64,000 nt of DNA from Lantana camara (GCA_037501455.1 CM074855.1:38287001-38351000), one strand, 5' to 3'. Positions 44,611-58,219 are shown, numbered from the stretch's first letter. Notes: a model not told the origin generated them from the sequence alone. Translations and numbers: made by a program.

Positions 44611-45589
44611 CAACCAATCATGTTCATAATCATATTCTCGCCAAAACATTTGATTCATGAGAAACATAACATATTCATAAATCATTAAAAAAGGGTTACT
44701 TGATAATAATTTACTCGATGACTCCACTTTGAAAATTTGTATATGTATCTATATAAGGTTTTTGGCCAAAACTTATCACGTAAGGGTTGTAGAGATTGAT
44801 ATGTAACTAGAACGAAAACACCCTCACCTAGAATACCACGAGACATAAAGCATGAGCAATACGGGTGCCTATTCAATTCGGAAGTCTCCGCCCTGGAAAC
44901 GAACTGTACATGAGAATGAACAATGTGTACTAGTGAGAGGAGACTCAATATGAACCAAATAGGACGCACGGCCCGAAATGAGACGACATGAAGTAGAATG
45001 ACATATTATGGCATGCATATGAAATTAATAATAATTATGATGTGCCGTGAATGTGCTCATATGCTCAATTAATATCTCACGTTGCAATTAGTCACATAAT
45101 ACACTCAAATAATATATATAAACAAGTAAACCAATTAAATTAATTCAATTTATTTTAAATCATGAAGCCCATCAATTTATTATCATTTAGAAAATCAAAC
45201 AATAAGGTTTAAACAATAATCAATTATCAAATCATATATCAATTTACAGGATTCAAATAACAATTAAACATACAATTAAAGCTACATGTATGATTCATGA
45301 ACGTTAAGTTCGTATTTCAAATTAAATAAGTAGGTGGAATAATTATGCCAACTCATATATATTCAAACAATTCACAATTAAATCAATTAAGGCAAGCAAT
45401 CGACATGAAAAGAGGCCCACAAAATCAATGAGTTAAGAATTCGAGTTTTCATATATCATATCATATTATCATACATTATACAATTCATAATCATCAATTA
45501 ATTAAGCATACAAGATTAAATTACAATTTAAAACAATTAACGTATAATATACAATAACTTTAGAAATTCATATAAAATCAACCAAGTGT

Positions 45590-46580
45590 CCGATTGACGA
45601 ACGGAAAGCGATGATAGACTCACCACGACGAAAGGAACACACTGTTCGGAAGGCATCGGAATGCCGCCATCGGAGCCCGCCGGACCGCCACTGATATCCG
45701 TCACACCACCACCTCCGGTGGCCGGAGGACAGAAACGTACGCCTCGTCCTGCTCGACAAAAGTCCTTAAACAATTTCAGAAAACACCAATCACACCGGAT
45801 TTCATTGGCGAAAAACCGAACTAAATACCCAGAACAAAAACTGCAATTAAACTCAAACCGTAAAACGAAAATGAAATCCGAACATACCGTTGGAAAGCCC
45901 GTAACGAGGCCTTCGAAACCCATATCTCAATTGCCGGAAAAAGTAGCCAAAGAGTTGACCGGCTTTGACCCGCCGGTTCAGCCGCCGGTTAACCACCACC
46001 GGCCGGTTTTCGCACCGGCACCAACACGGAGAGCTTGTCCACGTGGAGACGAGTAATTTTTGTGAAGGGCTCATCACCAAAATCCCGCCGGAAAAGGCCG
46101 AACCACCGCCTCTAAAGTCCGTCGTTGCCCCTCATCGGAAATCCCTATTTTTGGCCACTTTCTCGCCAAACCAATGCCAGAAACGAACTCAGGAGGTTGA
46201 AGAACCTTGGAAACCGCTAACCCTCGCCTGAAAAAGTCACCGGAGGGTGGCGTTTGGTGGCGCTACAGTAACACGCGCCACCGCCGTCGCCTTTGATGAA
46301 CGCGTGAGCTGCCGTCAGGTGGCCGTTGGCCGCGCCGCCAACGTGGAAGGGGATGCCGGGAAATCTTCTCTCATGCCTTGGGGCGCGTACGGCAAGAGTG
46401 TCGCCAAAAACGATGTGGAACGCCGACGAAGTCACGGTGGTCTGCCACCACCTCCAACCCGTCTGAAAATCGACGACAACTTCGCCTCTGTTTGTCGCCG
46501 AGCCAATATCTTGGTACGATTGTGACCGCGTCATCGAGCTCATCAAAAAACACTATTGGTTCGTCAAAAACCGTCGAGAA
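45590..46580 (-). other. GC-rich, ORF-dense block in TE-E LTR1
   Basis: Starts at TGTCCGATTGACGAACGG and ends near the (GA)n tract. It has overlapping ORFs up to 131 codons on both strands and repeated CCGCCGG/CCGGTT text. The ORFs are shifted or broken in the other LTR copies (about 51650-52095, 54290-55220, 60300-61300), so a coding role is doubtful. Confidence 0.6.
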
Positions 46581-48297
46581 ACGAGGAAGTTAGAATTTGT
46601 GTGTGTGTATCGGTGTGTGGTGCGTGTTTTCACCGGGTGAGGGAGAGAGAGAGAGAACGAAGCTGCAATCTCAGGCTCTTGGCACGAATAACGAGGATCT
46701 GGGTGTTTTATCCCGGGTCCTCAACGCACGGAACGGCCGAAAGAAGGGTTAACAACGTCAGAATTGGGCAAACTCAGAGTCTACGGACTCGTCTCGATGC
46801 CCCGAACACGTTGAAGGGATTAAAGAGGTCAAAATCTCGATCGGGTAAGAAATGACCGAAAAACCCTTGAAAGAGAAAATTACAAACAAGCCCCTAAACT
46901 CGGAAGGAGCTACAAATAAGGCCACATAAATCACATAATTACATAATCGAGCACACAAGAAAGTCGACACGCGGTGAAATCCGAACACTGGAAAAGCGGG
47001 GCGTTACAACCTAGATTTCACCGTACTAATGGAAATGATGTTATGACTTAGTTCTACGGTTTGTATAGTCTGATCTCTAGCTGACTTGATTTCCAACTTG
47101 TCTTTCATATCTTTAGTATGTACTCGACTGAGAAAGTCAGACTCTTGGTTGATTCTATTCTCGATTCCCTTCTGATCCTTACTCACCGTTATCTTCTTCA
47201 GTTAACCGAGTATTAGTTTATCCTACATACTTTTAGAATATTCATCCTTGTACTAGATTCACTCTATTATCTCTAACCATACAAGAGTATACCACCTATA
47301 CAGCACCGGGGTTGTTTAATGCTATTTCAAAAGTTTAGTGGAAAGTATAATTTTTCCATTCCTGAATAGTTGGGAAAATCTGATATCGACCCAATCTTCA
47401 GTTCCTAATCCAACTCCATTCATTGACTTCAACTGGTTTTAATTCTTGTTGAGGACTTGATTAACTCGGAGTCGTTGACACCGTCTTCAAGGAGGTTAGC
47501 TTAATCGGAATTCTTCTTACCAAAGCTAACATAGGAATCCATCAGAAGTTCCCTGATAATACCATCATCTCCGATGTCTGAACCACGTACTTATAAATTT
47601 CCAAACGAACCACTCTCTTCGAGGCCTGATGGAGACCTTCAACCCGAGTGTAATAGCTTGACTTCCACTTTACAGGTTTAACTGACAAAACCGTCTCATT
47701 CTTTTCCTATCACTATCTTTAGGTCTTTCACGTCCGTCATGGCTTGTATTTCCATTGTTACCACGGAAAGGAACTTCCTCGAACACTGCTGTAAATTTAC
47801 GTTTATGAGTAGTCGCACTCTCCCCCTTAAAAATTTTCTATCTTAATTCCTTGAATTTATTACGCTACCTCGCGGATCCCAAATCTTAAATTTCATCATT
47901 TTTGCATCCGTGGTTAAATGATTCTAGTTGTTCCACATGCCAGGTGATCTCACTCACAACTGCCTTAAAATGATAGGTAGGGATAACCACTTACTTCTCT
48001 CGTTCCTTCTCCGGTTCCACCTTTCAATTCTCGGTATTTCTTTCCCCTTTTTGATTTATGATTTGCAACCCAAATATTTCTTCTCTTCGTTATTCAAATG
48101 AGACTCGGTCAGAGTAATGCTTGAGGGGGAAGCAAAGCAGATTCCTATCAAATAAACACTAAATAATGCATGCCAGTTAAGAATACCAATGCACGTAGTA
48201 TGTTTTCAAATAATTAATAATGCATCACATTTGAGCAAGTATGTCAATTGAAGAAGCGTATATAAATAGAAAATTTTAAATAACGTAAAGCGGTGAA

Positions 48298-48334
48298 TGA
48301 TGCACGTGCTTATGGATGCATTGAACCTGTCACC
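48298..48334 (-). other. Conserved internal motif M1 (TE-E, unit 1)
   Basis: The minus strand reads TACGGTGACAGGTTCAATGC then CATAAGCACGTGCATCA. Duplicate at 56960-56998. Confidence 0.78.
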
Positions 48335-49537
48335 GTAGTAATGGGAAGCTTTATCTCGGCACCTCAATCCTTGTTTGTTGAATTATAGGCTTGTCTCGAA
48401 CTGTTGATCATTTCTTGTTTTTCCCACGGTCTTCTAATCTTCAGAATTATCTAACATCCACTTGAACATTTCCAATGCTTGGAATTACAATTTCTTGAAC
48501 CTGAAGCCTTCTACACTCATGGAATTAGCATCTTGCCTTTTCTTTAATAATCACTCTCCAATTGCTGCCCGAGTCTTCTTCATGGTTGTCACTTTGATCA
48601 AAACTTCCTTGGTTTACTCTTTAAGAGTTCGAATAATTAAATGAACCCCCTTTCCAATTGCTTATACTTGATCGCCCGGAATCCACCCAAAAATTCTTTG
48701 CCTTTCTTTATCGTTTCCAATTGTTGCTTCATGTCTTTAACGTAGCCCCACAACACGACAATTCAGCTTGGATATAGAAAATACCCCAACTAGATAAAAC
48801 CTTTAGTATGATTGTCTTCCAAAATTTATATCCACCGGATTGCTTGACTTCCTTTATTTCTTCCTCAATCGAAATCCCAAGCCATACCATTTTCCATATT
48901 TTCCTTTGCTTCTTTTTCACGTAAGTTAAGCTTTGTTGCTGATTACCACGAACCTCCTTTACTTTAATTCTCTTGAAGGTTCTCATCTTTGTGTTGATAT
49001 AATATCGAATCCAAATCATACTCGACCTTTTCTTCACTCTTCCCCTTAATTAAGAAATTCTATGGAATCCAGTTGAAAAGAGTTTGTAATGTAGATGGGT
49101 GAATGTTTATCTTGCAAATTGCAGACGTCATACCCTATTACTCTTCTTTATCGAGCATCCACCAACTTTACTCACACCGATGAGTTGCTCTTGAATTCTA
49201 GTCTGAGATTTTCGATGCATTCTTTACAACTTCCAACCAAAGAAAAACAAGTGATAGACGAGATTTATAGTAGAGATTGTCCGTGGTTTGATATTATCTC
49301 CGTAACCTATAATTCACAACTCATTTTGAAATACATACATGCGAATAGTACATGCTGATGCCATATAATTAGCACCAAAGGCATGGAATCGATGCAAAAT
49401 ATAAATCAACAAAGTTTTGAAATAATCGCATTTTGAGGTTAAAAGCGATGCAATGCACACGTCGACAAGTAGTTCCTAAGCCGTGCGACCTAGACTTGAC
49501 ACGACACGACACTAGAACTCCGATTTTGCAACCTGGA

Positions 49538-49549
49538 GCTCTGATACCA
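49538..49549 (-). other. Primer-binding site, TE-E unit 1
   Basis: The minus strand reads TGGTATCAGAGC, eight bases from LTR2. Confidence 0.94.
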
Positions 49550-49557
49550 CTTATAGA

Positions 49558-52096
49558 TGTAGCACCCGGGACGATAGACACCACATCCCCCGCACTATGA
49601 GTCTAATCCACATATGAAATAGGCAGTCCATACATGAATCGGACTCACAGCGAACGGGTGACAAACAAAAGAACAATCCTGACTAGGCGGAAGCTAACCC
49701 TGGAACAACCAACAATAACCAAAATGCGGAAGCAAGGAAATCATTTATGTAATATCAAAGAAATAAATGAAATCCAACAAGAATATAAATACGGGTTCCG
49801 AATCAATACAAGGTAACAACATAACAACGGGTTCAACTAGCTCCAGAACCTGTCCTAACCTGTCCCGAAATAGTATCAATTCAATCAGGGCACATCGACC
49901 AACAATAAAAGGTCAATTCAATACTTAGAAACCATATAGTATGTAGTGAGTGTAAGTGAGTGAGACTAGAACAATGACTCGACAACTCTAACTCCGCCTA
50001 GTAACCAACACCTGCAAAAGAAACTGTAAAAGTAGGAAAGAGGGGTCAGTCTCTAGAAGACTGAGTGAGCAGGAGCGATACATAACTATAGAAACATGCG
50101 CATGCAAGTCATAAATCCCGAGCAAAGTTTTATTTAAAGTTAGTTCCCAAGAGGGCAAGTGAATAACTAAGAAATGCTCAGACTTTACGACTAATCATAT
50201 TAAATTCATTAAGTTAAAAAATCATACATAAACATTAAGGCTCGGCGAGTGAGCATGCATTATCTCCAACCAAACTCCGACTGTGTACGACATATATCAT
50301 TAATACATTGGATATGTGATCATGCAGTATATTATAACACACACAAATCATATAATATAGTCGTTTGGGCGATCCGTGTCCCAGCCTTCCCGCACGGTGC
50401 ATAACAATCATAATACAATCATATTCATGAAACAAGTTCCAACCTTCTTCCTCCGGGTGGTGGACAGGTTAGCAAGACCCAACCACCCAATCATTGACCA
50501 ATGGGGTTACATGAATTCCCCAATTGGCACTCAGCTCCCATTCCCCGCTAAAACTCCTAGCGAGGGCCGGTATCGCCGCAACAATATGGGACTAGCACAC
50601 AGGATCACCGTCGGTCCTTGCCTCCCCGGATAGCCGCGTGTACTAAGTCCCTGGGCCCGTGCAATCAATCATGTTCATAATCATATTCTCGCCAAAACAT
50701 TTGATTCATGAGAAACATAACATATTCATAAATCATTAAAAAAGGTTTACTCGATAATAATTTACTCGATGACTCCACTTTGAAAATTGATATATGTATA
50801 TATATAAGGTTTTTGGCCAAAACTTATCACATAAGGGTTGTAGGGATTGATATGTAACTAGAACGAAAACACCCTCACCTGGAATACCACGAGACATAAA
50901 GCATGAGCAATACGGGTGCCTATTCAATTCGGAAGTCTCCGCCCTGGAAACGAACTGCACGTGAGAATGAACAATGTGTACTAGTGAGAGGAGACTCAAT
51001 ATGAACCAAATAGGACGCACGACACGAAATGAGATGACATGAAATAGAATGACATATTATGGCATGCATATGAAATTAATAATAATTATGATGTGCCGTG
51101 AATGTGCTCATATGCTCAATTAATGTCTCACGTTGCAATTGGTCACATAATACACTCAAATAATTTATATAAACAAGTAAACCAATTAAATGAATTCAAT
51201 TTATTTTAAATCATGAAGCCCATCAATTTATTATCATTTAGAAAATCAAACAATAAGGTTTAAACAATAATTAATTATCAAATCATTTATCAATTTATAG
51301 GATTCAAATAACAATTAAACTTACAATTAAAGCTACATGTATGATTCATAAACGTTAAGTTCGTATTTCAAATTAAATAAGTAGGTGGAATAATTACGCC
51401 AACTCATATATATTCAAACAATTCACAATTACATCAATTAAGGCAAGTAATCGACATGAAAAGAGGCCCACAAAATCAATGAATTAAGAATTCGAGTTTT
51501 CATATATCATATCATATTATCATACATTATACAATTCATAATCATCGATTAATTAAGCGTACAAGATTAAATTACAATTTAAAACAATTAATGTATAATA
51601 TACAATAACTTCAGAAATTCATATAAAATCAACCAAGTGTCCGATTGACGAACGGAAAGTGGTGATAGACTCACCACGACGAAAGGAACACACTGTCCGG
51701 AAGGCATCGGAATGCCGCTACCGGAGCCCGCCGGACCGCGACTGACAGCCGTCACACCACCACCTCCAGTGACCGGAAAAATCCCCGGAAGGACAGAAAC
51801 GTGCGCCTCGGCCTGCTGGACAAAAGCCCACAAACAATTTCAGAAAACACCAATCACACCGGATTTCGTTGGCGAAAAACCGAACTAAATCCCTAGAACG
51901 AAAACTGCAATTAAACTCAAACCGTAAAACGAAAACGAAATCCGAACATACCGTTGGAAAGCCCGTAACGAGGCCTTCGAAACCCATATCTCAATTGCCG
52001 AAAAAAGTAGCCAGAGAGTTGACCGACTTTGACCCGCCGGTTCACCACCACTGGCCGGTTTTCGCCCCGGCACCAACACGGAGAGCTTGTCCATGT
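49558..52096 (-). mobile_element. TE-E LTR2 (truncated)
   Basis: Intact from TGTAGCACCCGGG to GAGAGCTTGTCCATG, where it jumps to internal sequence TTGACAAGTAGTTCC. About 1 kb of the LTR and most of one internal domain are missing. H2 of the hairpin module is intact here (50543-50565). Confidence 0.9.
50445..50660 (-). other. Four-hairpin RNA-like module in TE-E LTR2
   Basis: On the minus strand H2 pairs CCTCGCTA with TAGCGGGG around GGAGTT (50543-50565). H1 has one C-to-T change (CTGTGTGCT arm), turning a G-C pair into G-U. Confidence 0.73.
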
Positions 52097-52191
52097 TGAC
52101 AAGTAGTTCCTAAGCCGTGCGACCTAGACTTGACACGACACGACACTAGAACTCCGGTTTTGCAACCTGGAGCTCTAATACAACTTATAGA
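52097..52191 (-). mobile_element. Residual TE-E internal scrap with mutated PBS
   Basis: Matches 49463-49557, the PBS-proximal end of the internal domain. The PBS here reads TTGTATTAGAGC on the minus strand (52172-52183), two changes from the intact copies. It shows that a third internal domain once lay between LTR2 and LTR3. Confidence 0.88.
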
Positions 52192-55100
52192 TGTAGCACC
52201 CGGGGCGATAGGCACCACATCCCCCGCACTATGAGTCTAATCCACATATGAAATAGGCAGTCCATACATGAATCGGACTCACAGCGAACGGGTGACGAAC
52301 AAAAGAACAATCCTGACTAGGCGGAAGCTAACCCTGGAACAACCAATAATAACCAATATGCAGAAGCAAGGAAATCATTTATGTAATATCAAAGAAATAA
52401 ATGAAATACAACAAGAATATAAATACGGGTTCCGAATCAATACAAGGAAACAACATAACAACGGGTTCAACTAGCTCCAGAACCTGTCCTAACCTGTCCC
52501 GAAATAGTATCAATTCAATAAGGGCACATCGACCAACAATAAAAGGTCAATTAAATACTTAGAAACCATATAGTACGCAGTGAGTGTAAGTGAGTGAGAC
52601 TAGAACAATGACTCGACAACTCTAACTCTGCCTACTAACCAACACCTGCAAAAGAAACTGGAAAAGTAGGAAAGAGGGGTCAGTCTCTAGAAGACTGAGT
52701 GAGCAGGAGCGATACATAACTATAGAAACATGCGCATGCAAGTCATAAATCCCGAGCAATGTTTTATTTAAAGTTAGTTCCCAAGAGGGCAAGTGAATAA
52801 CTAAGAAATGCTCGGACTTTACGACTAATCATATTAAATTCATTAAGTTCAAAAATCATACATAAACATTAAGGCTCGGCGAGTGAGCGTGCATTATCTC
52901 CAACCAAACTCCGACTGTGTACGACATATATCATTAATACATTGGATATGTGATCATGCAGTATATTATAACACACACAAATCATATAACATAGTCGTTT
53001 GGGCGATCCGTGTCCCGGCCTTCCCGCACTGTGCATAACAATCATAATACAATCATATTCATAAAACAAGTTCCAACCTTCTTCCTCCGGGTGGTGGACA
53101 GGTTAGGAAGACCAGACCACCCAATCATTGACCAATGGGGTTACATGAATTCCCCAATTGGCACTCAGCTCCCATTCCCTGCTAAAACTCCTAGCGAGGG
53201 CCGGTATCGCCGCAACATTGTGGGACTAGCACACAGGATCACCGTCGGCCCTTGCCTCCCCGGATAGCCACGTGTACTAAGTCCCTGGGCCCGTGCAATC
53301 AATCATGTTCATAATCATATTCTCGCCAAAACATTTGATTCATGAGAAACATAACATATTCGTAAATCATTAAAAAAGGGTTACTCGATAATAATTTACT
53401 CGATGACTCCACTTTGAAAATTGGTATATGTATATATATAAGGTTTTTGGCCAAAACTTATCACATAAGGGTTGTAGGGATTGATATGTAACTAGAACGA
53501 AAACACCCTCACCTGGAATACCACGAGACATAAAGCATGAGCAATACGGGTGCCTATTCAATTCGGAAGTCTCCGCTCTGGAAACGAACTGTACATGAGA
53601 ATGAACAATGTGTACTAGTGAGAGGAGACTCAATATGAACCAAATAGGACGCACGACACGAAATGAGATGACAAGAAGTAGAATGACATATTATGGCATG
53701 CATATGAAATGAATAATAATTATGATGTACCGTGAATGTGCTCATATGCTAAATTAATGTCTCACGTTGCAATTAGTCACATAATACACTCAAATAATTT
53801 ATATAATCAAGTAAACCAATTAAATGAATTCAATTTATTTTAAATCATGAAGCCCATCAATTTATTATCATTTAGAAAATCAAACAATAAGGTTTAAACC
53901 ATATTCAATTATCAAATCATATATCAATTTATAGGATTCAAATAACAATTAAACATACAATTAAAGCTGCATGTATGATTCATGAACGTTAAGTTCGTAT
54001 TTCAAATTAAATAAGTAGGTGGAATAATTACGCCAACTCATATATATTCAAACAATTCACAATTAAATCAATTAAGGCAAGTAATCGACATGAAAAGAGG
54101 CCCACAAAATCAATCAGTTAAGAATTCGAGTTTTCATATATCATATCATATTATCATACATTATACAATTCATAATCATCAATTAATTAAGCGTACAAGA
54201 TTAAATTACAATTTAAAACAATTAACGTATAATATACAATAACTTTAGAAATTCATATAAAATCAACCAAGTGTCCGATTGACGAACGGAAAACGATGAT
54301 AGACTCACCACGACGAAAGGAACACACTGTCCGGAGGAATGCCGCCATCGGAGCCCGCCGGACTGCCACTGACAGCCGTCACACCACCACCTCCGGTGGC
54401 CGGAGGACAGAAACGTGCGCCTCGGCCTGCTCGACAAAAGCCCTCAAACAATTTCAGAAAATACTAATCACACCGGATTTCATTGGCGAAAAACCGAACT
54501 AAATCCCTAGAACGAAAACTGCAATTAAACTCAAACCGTAAAACGAAAACGAAATCCGAACATACCGTTGGAAAGTCCGTAATGAGGCCTTCGAAACCCA
54601 TATCTCAATTGCCGGAAAAAGTAGCCAGAAAGTTGACCGACTTTGACCCGCCGGTTCAGCCGCCGGTTAACCACCACCGGCCGGTTTTTGCACCGGCACC
54701 AACACGGAGAGCTTGTCCACGTGGAGACGAGTAATTTTCGTGAAAGGCTCATCACCAAAATCCCGCCGGAAAAGGCCGAACCACCGCTGCCCCTCGTCAG
54801 AAAACCCAATTTCCAGCCACTTTCTCGCCAAACCAAAGCCGGAAACGAACTCAGGAGGTTGAAGAACCTTGGATACCGCTAACCCTCGCCTGAAAAAGTT
54901 ACCGGAGGGTGGCGTTTGGTGGCACTACAGTAACACGCGCCACCGCCGTCGCCTTTGATGAACGCGTGAGCAATCGTCAGGTGGCCGTTGGCCGTGCCGC
55001 CAACGTAGAAGGGGATGTCGGGATGTCTTCTCTCATGCCTTAGGGCACGTGCAGCAAGAGTGTCACCGAAAACGACGTGGAACGCCGGCGAAGTCACGGT

Positions 55101-55670
55101 GGTCTGCCACCACCTCCAACCCGTCTGAAAATCGATGATATCTTCGCCTCCGTTTGTCGCTGAGCCAATATCTTGGTACGGTTGTGACCGCATCATCGAG
55201 CTCATCGAAAAATACTATTGGTTCGTCAAAAACCGTCGAGAAACGAGGAAGTTAGAATTTGTGTGTGTGTATCGGTGTGTGGTGCGTGTTTTCGCCGGGT
55301 GAGGGAGAGAGAGAGAGAATGAAGCTGCAATCTCAGGCTCTTGGCACGAATAACGAGGATCAAGGTGTTTTATCCCGGGTCCTCAACGTACGAAATGGCC
55401 GAAAGAAGGGTTAACAACGTCAGAATTGGGCAAACTCAGAGTCTACGGACTCGTCTCGATGCCCCGAACGCGTTGAAGGGATCAAAGAGGTCAAAATCTC
55501 GATCGGGTAAGAAATGACCGAAAAACCCTTGAAAGAGAAAATTACAAACAAGCCCCTAAACTCGGAAGGAGCTGCAAATAAGGCCACATAAATCGCATAA
55601 TTACATAATCGAGCAGACAAGAAAGTCGACACACGGTGAAATTCGAACACTGGAAAAGCGGGGCGTTACA
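52192..55670 (-). mobile_element. TE-E LTR3, 3,479 bp
   Basis: TGTAGCACCCGGGGC...GGGGCGTTACA. It has a 12-bp deletion near 54334 relative to LTR1 and a GC block otherwise closest to LTR1. The hairpin module lies near 53080-53295. Confidence 0.92.
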
Positions 55671-58219
55671 ACCTAGATTTCACCGTACTAATGGAAATGA
55701 TGTTGTGACTTAGTTCCATGGTTTGTATAGTCTGATCTCTAGCTGACTTGATTTCCAACTTGTCTTTCATATCTTTAGTATGTACTCGACTGAGAAAGTC
55801 AGACTCTTGGTTGATTCTATTCTCGATTCCCTTCTGATCCTTACTCACCGTTATCTTCTTCAGTTAACCGAGTACTAGTTTGTCCTACATACTTTCAGAA
55901 TATTCATCCTTGTACTAGATTCACTCTATTATCTCTAACCATACAAGAGTATACCACCTATACGACACCGGGGTTGTTTAATGCTATTTCAAAAGTTTAG
56001 TGGAAAGTATAATTTTTCCATTCCTGAATAGTTGGGAAAATACGATATCGACCCAATCTTCAGTTCCTAATCCAACTCCATTCATTGACTTCAACTGGTT
56101 TTAATTCTTTTTGAGGACTTGATTAACTAGGAGTCGTTGACACCGTCTTCAAGGAGGTTAGCTTAATCGGAATTCTTCGTACCAAAGCTAACATAGGAAT
56201 CCATCAGAAGTTCCCTGATAATACCATCATCTCTGATGTCTGAACCACGTACTTATAAATTTCCAAACGAACCACTCTCTTCGAGGCCTGATGGAGACCT
56301 TCAACCCGAGTGTAATAGCTTGACTTCCACTTTAAAGGTTTAACTGACAAAACCGTCTCATTCTTTTCCTGTCACTATATTTAGGTCTTTCACGTCCGTC
56401 ATGGCTTGTATTTCCATTGTTACCACGGAAAGGAACTTCCTCGAACACTGCTGTAAATTTACGTTTATGAGTAGTCGCACTCTCCCCCTTAAAAATTTTC
56501 TATCTTAATTCCTTAAATTTATGACGCTACCTCGCGGATCCCAAATCTTAAATTTCATCATTTTTGCATCCGTGGTTAAATGATTCTAGTTGTTCCACAT
56601 GCCAGGTGATCTCACTCACAACTGCCTTAAAATGATAGGTAGGGATAGCCACTTACTTCTCTCGTTCCTTCTCCGGTTCCACCTTTCAATTCTCGGTATT
56701 TCTTTCCCCTTTTTGATTCATGATTTGCAACCCAAATATTTCTTCTCTTCATGATTCAAATGAGACTCGGTCAGAGTAATGCTTGAGGGGGAAGCAAAGC
56801 AGATTCCTATCAAATAAACACTAAATAATGCATGCCAGTTAAGAATACCAATGCACGTAGTATGTTTTCAAATAATTAATAATGCATCACATTTGAGCAA
56901 GTATGTCAATTGAAGAAGCGTATATAAATAGAAAATTTTAAATAACGTAAAGCGGTGAATGATGCACGTGCTTATGGATGCATTGAACCTGTCACCGTAG
57001 TAATGGGAAGCTTTATCTCGGCACCTCAATCCTTGTTTGTTGAATTATAAGCTTGTCTCGAACTGTTGATCATTTCTTGTTTTTCCCACGGTCTTCTAAT
57101 CTTCAGAATTATCTAACATCCACTTGAACATTTCCAATGCTTGGAATTACAATTTCTTGAACCTGAAGCCTTCTACACTCATGGAATTGGCATCTTGCCT
57201 TTTCTTTAATAATCACTCTCTAATTGCTGCCCGAGTCTTCTTCATGGTTGTCACTTTGATCAAAACTTCCTTAGTTTACTCTTTAGGAGTTCAAATAATT
57301 AAATGAACCCCCTTTCCAATTGCTTATACTTGATCGCCCGAAATCCATCGAAAAATTCTTTGCCTTTCTTTATCGTTCCCAATTGTTGCTTCATGTCTTT
57401 AACGTAGCCCCACAACACGACAATTCAGCTTGGATCTAGAAAATACCCCAACTAGATAAAACCTTTAGTATAATTGTCTTCCAAAATTTATATCCACCGG
57501 ATTGCTTGACTTCCTTTATTTCTTCCTCAATCGAAATCCCAAGCCATACCATTTTCCATATTTTCCTTTGCTTCTTTTTCACGTAAGTTAAGCTTTGTTG
57601 CTGATTACCAAGAACCTTCTTTACTTTAATTCTCTTGAAGGTTCTCATCTTTGTGTTGATATAATATCGAATCCAAATCATACTCGACCTTTTCTTCACT
57701 CTTCCCCTTAATTAAGAAATTCTATGGAATCCAGTTGAAAAGAGTTTGTAATGTAGATGGGTGAATGTTTATCTTGCAAATTGTAGACGTCATACCCTAT
57801 TACTCTTCTTTATCGAGCATCCACCAACTTTACTCACACCGATGAGTTGCTCTTGAATTCTAGTCTGAGATTTTCGATGCATTCTTTACAACTTCCAACC
57901 AAAGAAAAACAAGTGATAGACGAGATTTATAGTAGAGATTGGCCGTGGTTTGATATTATCTCCGTAACCTATAATTCACAACTCATTTTGAAATACATGC
58001 ATGCGATTAGTACATGCTCATGCCACGTAATTAGCACCAAAGGTATGGAATCGATGCAAAATATAAATCAACAAAGTTTTGAAATAATCGCATTTTGAGG
58101 TTAAAAGCGATGCAATGCACACGTCGACAAGTAGTTCCTAAGTCGTGCGACCTAGACTTGATACGACACGACACTAGAACTCCGGTTTTGCAACCTGGAG
58201 CTCTGATACCACTTATAGA
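55671..58219 (-). mobile_element. TE-E internal domain 2, 2,549 bp, non-coding
   Basis: Same length, limits and landmarks as internal domain 1: PBS at 58200-58211, M1 at 56960-56998, internal PPT at 56473-56498, and the same missing terminal PPT. Scattered single-base differences only. Confidence 0.88.
58200..58211 (-). other. Primer-binding site, TE-E unit 2
   Basis: The minus strand reads TGGTATCAGAGC, eight bases from LTR4. Confidence 0.94.

Larger units (their letters stand above)
43508..47008 (-). mobile_element. TE-E LTR1, 3,501 bp
   Basis: TGTAACACCCGGG...GGGGCGTTACA. It has a perfect long-range inverted repeat ACTAGGCGGAG/CTCCGCCTAGT (43632-43642 and 43941-43951), the hairpin module (44390-44610), an AT-rich part and a GC-rich ORF-dense block (45590-46580). 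Confidence 0.93.
47009..49557 (-). mobile_element. TE-E internal domain 1, 2,549 bp, non-coding
   Basis: Purine-rich on the minus strand. On that strand the order is PBS (49538-49549), M1 (48298-48334), internal PPT (47813-47838), and a partial M2 reading TACGGTGAA close to the LTR. No PPT abuts LTR1: the LTR is preceded by GGTGAAATCTAGGT. ORFs of about 100 codons (for example 48729-49037) are Lys-rich and resemble no retroelement domain. Confidence 0.85.

Noticed and set aside
45661..46056. 131-codon proline-rich ORF as a host gene
   Set aside because: Lies in an LTR, overlaps ORFs on the other strand and is shifted or broken in three sister LTRs.
48729..49037. 102-codon Lys-rich ORF (also 57436-57699) as a small protein gene
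   Set aside because: Purine-rich internal domain yields such ORFs by chance; the C-terminal part is lost in the second unit by ordinary substitutions and no domain is recognisable.
49558..58219. Near-identical 8.66-kb spacing as a plain segmental duplication of host DNA
   Set aside because: All borders coincide with LTR or internal-domain ends and the outer TSD, so it is a retroelement array.
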